A DNA stretch of 10,859 nt. It comes from JANYIP01 sp031394045. GTDB taxonomy: Bacteria; Actinomycetota; Actinomycetes; Prado026. The DNA lies in contig JANMWN010000261.1 of the NCBI GenBank assembly GCA_031394045.1, positions 1 to 10,859 on the forward strand. Direction: 5' to 3'. This document shows positions 7,328 through 10,859 of the stretch, piece by piece; the stretch's first letter is position 1; each line of letters begins with the position of its first letter. Position numbers and translations under genes: made by a program. The notes below the pieces were generated by a model. The model had not been told where the DNA came from, did no database searches, and saw nothing but the letters and a program-made list of their open reading frames with translations.

Positions 7328-8719
7328 ATGAGCAGCCGTACGCCTCGCCCGGGGCACTGGATGGGCACCGCCCAGGTGCTGCTGCGGACCCGGGGCGTCC
7401 GGCGGATCGGCGACGCCGGCGCAGCACTGCGCAGCATCGCGAGGGGAGCCGACTCGGTCGTCGCGATGCGCGTGCGCGGCCAGCACGTGCTCCTGCTGCT
7501 CGACCCCGCCCTGGTCGGCCTGCTGCTCCAGACGCACGCCGCCGACACCACCAAGGGCCCCGGCGTCCAGCTCACCCGGCGGCTGCTGGGCAACGGTCTG
7601 CTCACCAGCGAGGGCGACGACCATCGCCGGGCGCGTCGCCTGGTCGCGCCGGCGTTCTCGCCCCGGCGGCTCGAGCAGTACGTCGACACCTTCGCCGCTC
7701 GTACCGCCGCACACGCCGCCACCTGGACCGACGGCGGCACCGTCGAGATGCACCAGGAGATGGGCGGGCTCGCGCTGGACATCGTCGGTCGGACCCTGCT
7801 GGGCATCGACCTGGCCGCCGACGCGACCGGGATCAGGTCGGCCCTGGAGTCGGCGCTGGACGCGTTCGCGAGCGTCAACGTCGGCATCGCCGGCCAGGCG
7901 CGCGGACGACGTGGCGGCCTGCCACGCGGTCGTCGCGGCCGGCGCAATGCCGCAGCCCTCGCGTTGGAGGGTGCCCTGCCGCCGGAGGTGTCCGCCATCC
8001 ACGGCATCGTCGACGCGATCATCGAGGGCCGGCGGGCCGACCGCTCCGACGACCGGGGGGACGTCGTGTCCGCACTGCTCGCGGCGATGGACGGGCCGGA
8101 CGGGCTGTCGGCGGCCGAGGTGCACGACCACGTCATCACGCTGCCGATGGCCGGGCACGAGACCACCGCCAACGCGCTGGCCTGGACCCTGCACCTGGTC
8201 GGCCAGGATCCTGCGGTGCAGGAGCGGCTGCACGCCGAGGTCACTGCGCTCGGCGGGAGTGCCCCTATCTTCGCCGACCTGCCGGTGCTCACGTACACGC
8301 GGGCGGTCATCAGCGAGGCGATGCGGATCTACCCGCCCGCGTGGATCATCGGCCGGACCACGCACACGGTGCTCGACCTCGGCGGGTGGCAGGCGCCGGT
8401 CGGTTCCGTCGTCGGCGTCAGCCCGTTGCTGCTGCACCACGATGCCCGGTGGTTCCCGGACCCGGAGCGCTTCGACCCTGACCGCTGGCTGGACGAGCGG
8501 TCGGTTGCCGTGCCTCGGAACGCGTACCTGCCCTTCGGTACGGGGCCGCGTGCATGCGTCGGCGAGCAGTTCGCGTGGGCCGAGGCGGTGACCGTGCTGG
8601 CGGTGCTGAGTGCCGGCTGGCAGTTCACCTCCGACCCGACGCACGTCGTCACGCCGCAGTACCGCGTCACTCTGCGGCCGGGCAACGGCGTACCCGTACG
8701 GGTCCACGCCCGTACCTGA
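7328..8719 (+). CDS. Cytochrome P450 monooxygenase with a locally shifted frame
   Basis: As written, 463 residues, a normal length for a soluble bacterial P450. The diagnostic motifs are intact: I-helix AGHETT (275-280) for oxygen activation, K-helix E330-x-x-R333, and the heme loop FGTGPRACVGEQ with the iron-ligating C410. The N-terminal half (GNGLLTSEGDDHRRARRLVAPAFSP) also matches P450s. The substrate is unknown and no ferredoxin or reductase partner lies in the window. Residues about 192-217 (an Arg-rich GRRGGLPRGRRGRR stretch) look wrong: there the next frame has G/C third positions in nearly all codons and reads DDVAACHAVVAAGAMPQPSRW, which suits a P450. This implies one extra base near 7898-7906 and one missing base near 7970-7985. 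I chose ATG 7328 because family similarity begins there. Open frame continues upstream to 7037 but crosses the terminator hairpin. A TTAGAT lies six bases before the ATG, possibly a leaderless promoter. Confidence 0.9.
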   Translation: MSSRTPRPGHWMGTAQVLLRTRGVRRIGDAGAALRSIARGADSVVAMRVRGQHVLLLLDPALVGLLLQTHAADTTKGPGVQLTRRLLGNGLLTSEGDDHRRARRLVAPAFSPRRLEQYVDTFAARTAAHAATWTDGGTVEMHQEMGGLALDIVGRTLLGIDLAADATGIRSALESALDAFASVNVGIAGQARGRRGGLPRGRRGRRNAAALALEGALPPEVSAIHGIVDAIIEGRRADRSDDRGDVVSALLAAMDGPDGLSAAEVHDHVITLPMAGHETTANALAWTLHLVGQDPAVQERLHAEVTALGGSAPIFADLPVLTYTRAVISEAMRIYPPAWIIGRTTHTVLDLGGWQAPVGSVVGVSPLLLHHDARWFPDPERFDPDRWLDERSVAVPRNAYLPFGTGPRACVGEQFAWAEAVTVLAVLSAGWQFTSDPTHVVTPQYRVTLRPGNGVPVRVHART

Positions 8720-8771
8720 CCCGAACAATGGATCGCTCCAGTCCCTGACATCAGGCACCGAAACTCATGGC

Positions 8772-9122
8772 ATGGACACGAACCACACCACCTCGAGCCG
8801 CGCACTGCGGCTGCTCGCTCCGGTCCTCCTCGTAGCCCTCGTCGGCGCGATGACCGGCTGCAGCCGAGGCCGCGGCGCCGAGGCTCCCGCCGTCGTACCC
8901 GGCACGACCGCTCCGGCGGCAGCGACCCCTGGTGCGACCAGCCCAGCGGGCGCGACGCCGGCCGCGTCGCGCCCAGCCGGCTCCGGATCCGCAGCAGCTG
9001 ACACCTCGGCTGCGCAGGCCGCACTGGCCAAGGCCGTGAAGGACGCCGAGTCGGCCAACGGCACCGCGGGCAAGGACCTCGCCGCAGCGGGCTCGAGCGC
9101 CGAGGGAGACCCGACCCAGTGA
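8772..9122 (+). CDS. Small secreted lipoprotein, function unknown
   Basis: 116 residues. The N-terminus has a basic start (SSRALR), a hydrophobic core (LLAPVLLVALVGAM) and TGC with C30 as the probable lipidated cysteine. The lipobox M-T-G-C is acceptable but not ideal, since position -3 is Met rather than Leu. The mature part is low-complexity, rich in Ala, Thr, Pro, Ser and Gly (residues 35-75), like a flexible cell-wall-spanning linker. A short amphipathic helix follows (AAQAALAKAVKDAESANGTAGKDLAAAG). The start at ATG 8772 is set by the signal peptide; another ATG five bases earlier is out of frame. Its stop overlaps the GTG start of the next gene in a GTGA, so the two are probably translated together and act together at the cell surface. 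I do not recognise a named family. Confidence 0.8.
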   Translation: MDTNHTTSSRALRLLAPVLLVALVGAMTGCSRGRGAEAPAVVPGTTAPAAATPGATSPAGATPAASRPAGSGSAAADTSAAQAALAKAVKDAESANGTAGKDLAAAGSSAEGDPTQ

Positions 9123-9856
9123 GCCGCCACCTGACTTTCGCTCGTACGTCCGCTGTGCTGCTGTCCGCAGGCCTCGTCCTCGCCGCGGCACCGGCCACCG
9201 GCGCACTGGCGGCGACAAGCTCCGCGCCCTCGGTACGACAGAGCGTCTCGTGCAGCACCAACGTCCTGTCCGGCATGAAGCGGGCCGTCAACGGAGCCGC
9301 CGCACGCCGGGCCGCAACGCTGTCGTCGCTCACCATCAAGCTCGCCACCCGGCCGCACCTGACCGCAGACCACCGGGCCACGCTGACCGCGCTGTACTCC
9401 GCCGACGGCGCCGGCATCAGCGGGGTCAACCGCCAGGTCCAGTCCGACGGCACGTGCGACGCGATCGATGCGGATGCCCAGGCCATCGTGACGGACTACC
9501 GGGTGTACGCCCTGCTCGTACCGCAGAGCGGGCTGACCCTCGCTGCCGACGCCGGGACCTTCGGCGCCGGCTCGCTGGCAGCGACCGAGCCCGCGCTCCG
9601 GCTGGCGATCAAAGTCATGCCCGCGGGCAGCAGCAAGGACCGGGCGCAGTTGCTGTACGACGCGATGGCCGCGTCGGTCAGTGCGGCGCAGGCCGACTTC
9701 GAGGGAGTGGGTGACCGGGTCCTGGCGCTGATGCCGTCGGACTACCCGGGCAACGCCGGCGAGCTGAAGTCCGAGACCACCGAGGTCGCCGCCGGCACAA
9801 AGGCGCTGGCCGCCGCCGTCTCCCACGCCCAGCAGCTTGCCGCCCTCCTCGGCTAG
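9119..9856 (+). CDS. Secreted helical protein, function unknown
   Basis: 245 residues beginning with a Sec signal peptide (basic start, hydrophobic core SAVLLSAGLVLAAA, probable cleavage after ALA at residues 29-31 or the next Ala). The mature protein is predicted almost wholly helical. It carries two cysteines, C45 and C113, that could form a disulfide, and a conserved-looking stretch IVTDYRVYALLVPQSGLTLAAD. I have the impression that DYRVY-L-x-P recurs in uncharacterised secreted actinobacterial proteins, but cannot confirm this here. There is no enzymatic motif, sortase signal or membrane anchor. The GTG start overlaps the stop of the upstream lipoprotein gene by four bases (GTGA), so the two form an operon and probably a partner pair, with the lipoprotein as a membrane anchor and this protein as the soluble part (inference). 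Confidence 0.85.
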   Translation: MSRHLTFARTSAVLLSAGLVLAAAPATGALAATSSAPSVRQSVSCSTNVLSGMKRAVNGAAARRAATLSSLTIKLATRPHLTADHRATLTALYSADGAGISGVNRQVQSDGTCDAIDADAQAIVTDYRVYALLVPQSGLTLAADAGTFGAGSLAATEPALRLAIKVMPAGSSKDRAQLLYDAMAASVSAAQADFEGVGDRVLALMPSDYPGNAGELKSETTEVAAGTKALAAAVSHAQQLAALLG

Positions 9857-9903
9857 CGAGGCCACGCAGCACCGCCCCGATCCGGCGCGTCAGGAGTGCT
9901 GGC

Positions 9904-9909
9904 TAGCCT
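9904..9909 (+). promoter_or_regulatory. Probable -10 box of the gene at 9917 (leaderless type)
   Basis: TAGCCT is followed by seven bases and then ATG 9917. This mirrors the TAGACT-N6-ATG arrangement of the alpha-galactosidase gene and points to a leaderless transcript starting at the ATG. It favours ATG 9917 over the in-frame GTG at 9896, which would lie upstream of the -10 box. Confidence 0.55.
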
Positions 9910-9916
9910 CCACACC

Positions 9917-10363
9917 ATGATTGATTCGCTCCCGCCCCGACCAGGGCGATCCACCGACGACGCCGCCCGGGCAGCAGCCGATACAGAGGCCCAACTCGAT
10001 CTCGAAGGCCGATACGAGCCAGGCCTTCAACGCGCAGCCGATGCCTACGCCGAGGCATCAGCGTCATGCACCCAGGCAGGCGATACCGAGACGGCTCGGT
10101 TCTACCTGGACGCATTCGCGTTGCTCCTCACCGAGGCGTCCCGAGTCAGCCTCCTCGGCCCAGTGCTGCCCGAGGAGTACTTCCGGCGTGCAGAACGATC
10201 AGCGCTGTCACGCGCCACGATGAATCCAGCCTCGATGACCGACGGCGAGATCGAGTGCCAGCTGGAGGATCTGAAACACCGCGGTAGCCGTGAGCGCAAC
10301 GATGCGCTTGCGGCCGAGTTGGCCGCTCGTGCGGCCCAGGGCCAGCGCGATCAGCGCAGCTGA
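9917..10363 (+). CDS. Hypothetical acidic helical protein with atypical codon use
   Basis: 148 residues, soluble, without signal peptide or membrane segment. Most of it should be helical: residues around 30-75 (GRYEPGLQRAADAYAEASASCTQAGDTETARFYLDAFALLLTEAS) have the A-rich pairing of a TPR-like helical hairpin. The C-terminus (MTDGEIECQLEDLKHRGSRERNDALAAELAARAA) looks like a charged helical pair. I do not recognise a family and no catalytic motif is visible. By hand count roughly 30 percent of codons end in A or T, against a few percent in the neighbouring secreted-protein gene, suggesting a different origin. The gene is preceded by a leaderless-type -10 box. Its last 13 bases overlap the end of the convergent nuclease-like gene, so the two could be co-inherited or could interfere with each other's expression. 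Confidence 0.75.
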   Translation: MIDSLPPRPGRSTDDAARAAADTEAQLDLEGRYEPGLQRAADAYAEASASCTQAGDTETARFYLDAFALLLTEASRVSLLGPVLPEEYFRRAERSALSRATMNPASMTDGEIECQLEDLKHRGSRERNDALAAELAARAAQGQRDQRS

Positions 10364-10859
10364 GTCGGGGGGAGCGACGCTTGGCCGTAGCCGAACAGAT
10401 GCAGACTCATGACGTCGACCTCGCGTCGCGGATCACCGAAGAACGCGGCCAGTCTGCGCGACACCCGGACGAACGGCTTCTCTCGGGCCTGCCCGGCGGC
10501 GTTCCAGTTGGCGTGCGGCACTACGAGGAAGAGGTGATGCGCATCGGAGGCGATGTGCGTCTTCCAGAGGTCCTTCAGGTCGTGGTTGTTGGTCGTGGTG
10601 CCTCCGCGTTCGACCTCGGCGAGCACTCCGCGGCCGTCGCTCAGTCGAAAGATGAAGTCCGGCCGGGTCGACGTCACGAAGCCTTCACTCGGCGTGAGGA
10701 CGACCTCCTGGTCGAAGCCCAGCTTCTCGGTCAGCAGCCGCGCGACGATCGACTGGACCGCGCTGCTCTGCGCGCGGTGCACGTGGACGGAGTCGATGTC
10801 TGCGGCCGAGTCGACCAGGTGCTCCTGAAGACGGTCAGCGAGCTGGTCGACGACAACGA
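10351..10859 (-). CDS. PD-(D/E)XK nuclease-like protein of unknown function, 5'-partial
   Basis: The frame is open from the right edge of the window (reading VVVDQLADRLQEHLVDSAAD) to the TGA at 10351-10353, so the true start lies beyond 10859; GTG 10782 is internal. Counting from that GTG, the core shows E26 in a helix-strand unit, then RPDFIF (P41-D42), then VLAEVERGGT (E56-x-E58) on the next strand. This is the order of a PD-(D/E)XK nuclease fold, but the final Lys is replaced by Glu. NNHDLKDLWKTHI, HHLFLVVPHANWN and RLAAFFG follow. Proteins with a similar EVERG...NN.DL.DLWK..H pattern occur as uncharacterised genes in actinobacteria, as far as I recall. It may be a nuclease or a fold relative that has lost cleavage. 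It overlaps the convergent gene's end by 13 bases. Confidence 0.75.
   Translation of the reverse strand, partial: VVVDQLADRLQEHLVDSAADIDSVHVHRAQSSAVQSIVARLLTEKLGFDQEVVLTPSEGFVTSTRPDFIFRLSDGRGVLAEVERGGTTTNNHDLKDLWKTHIASDAHHLFLVVPHANWNAAGQAREKPFVRVSRRLAAFFGDPRREVDVMSLHLFGYGQASLPPTQLR

Noticed and set aside
8610..8771. An earlier start for the lipoprotein gene inside the P450
   Set aside because: It would put 54 residues ahead of a good signal peptide and overlap the P450 coding end; ATG 8772 gives a proper N-terminus.
9847..9861. Small CCTCG/CGAGG hairpin at the end of the secreted-protein gene as a terminator
   Set aside because: It has only a 5-bp stem around the stop codon and no U-tract, so it is too weak to call.
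9896..9916. GTG 9896 as the start of the helical protein gene
   Set aside because: The -10-like TAGCCT (9904-9909) lies downstream of this GTG and fits a leaderless start at ATG 9917.
10782..10782. GTG 10782 as the real start of the nuclease-like gene
   Set aside because: The frame continues open to the window edge with plausible helical sequence and consistent third-position GC, so the gene is more likely truncated by the window.
1..10859. CRISPR arrays, tRNA or rRNA genes, insertion sequences, riboswitches
   Set aside because: I saw no spaced direct repeats, cloverleaf, transposase motif or recognisable riboswitch core on either strand.

Overview
The window comes from a very GC-rich genome. 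Genuine genes here show almost exclusive G/C at third codon positions, frequent GTAC-containing codon pairs and weak Shine-Dalgarno sites, and at least two genes look leaderless. Together with the gene content this suggests an actinobacterium, most likely of the Nocardioidaceae/Propionibacteriales type. The lineage is inferred from style and is not proven. Gene density is high and no gene-free stretch exceeds 300 bases. I see no rRNA, tRNA, CRISPR array, transposase, integrase or phage gene.

Left part (1-3372): a 5'-truncated ROK-family regulator with a single-base frameshift runs rightwards, facing a complete GH36 alpha-galactosidase on the minus strand. They look like a local galactoside-use module. 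A 9-bp repeat is reiterated four times in frame near the galactosidase start.

Centre-left (3477-6063): a copper-response operon. It has a G-tract operator overlapping a likely -10 box, then csoR, then, 5 bases on, a Cu(I)-exporting P1B-type ATPase (copA). When cytosolic Cu(I) rises, CsoR should release the operator and CopA should export the metal. A hairpin separates copA from a convergent LysR-type regulator.

Centre-right (6067-8719): the LysR gene is divergent from a short gene for a 42-residue membrane peptide. The region between them is relatively AT-rich and carries a LysR-box-like dyad. The small gene ends just before a 17-bp-stem hairpin, which sits only 23 bases ahead of a cytochrome P450. 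The P450 carries all the canonical heme-enzyme motifs, but about 25 residues in its middle are read in the wrong frame, as shown by a sharp local change in third-position GC.

Right part (8772-10859): a lipoprotein and a secreted helical protein overlap by a GTGA and are probably translationally coupled. Next comes an unknown acidic helical protein with clearly different codon use, preceded by a leaderless-type promoter. It overlaps by 13 bases, tail to tail, a gene running in from the right edge whose product resembles a PD-(D/E)XK nuclease but carries E-x-E in place of E-x-K.

The best candidates for undescribed biology are the lipoprotein/secreted pair, the 42-residue peptide beside the LysR gene, and the convergent overlapping pair at the right end. 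The two frame-disrupted genes should be checked first as possible base-calling errors.
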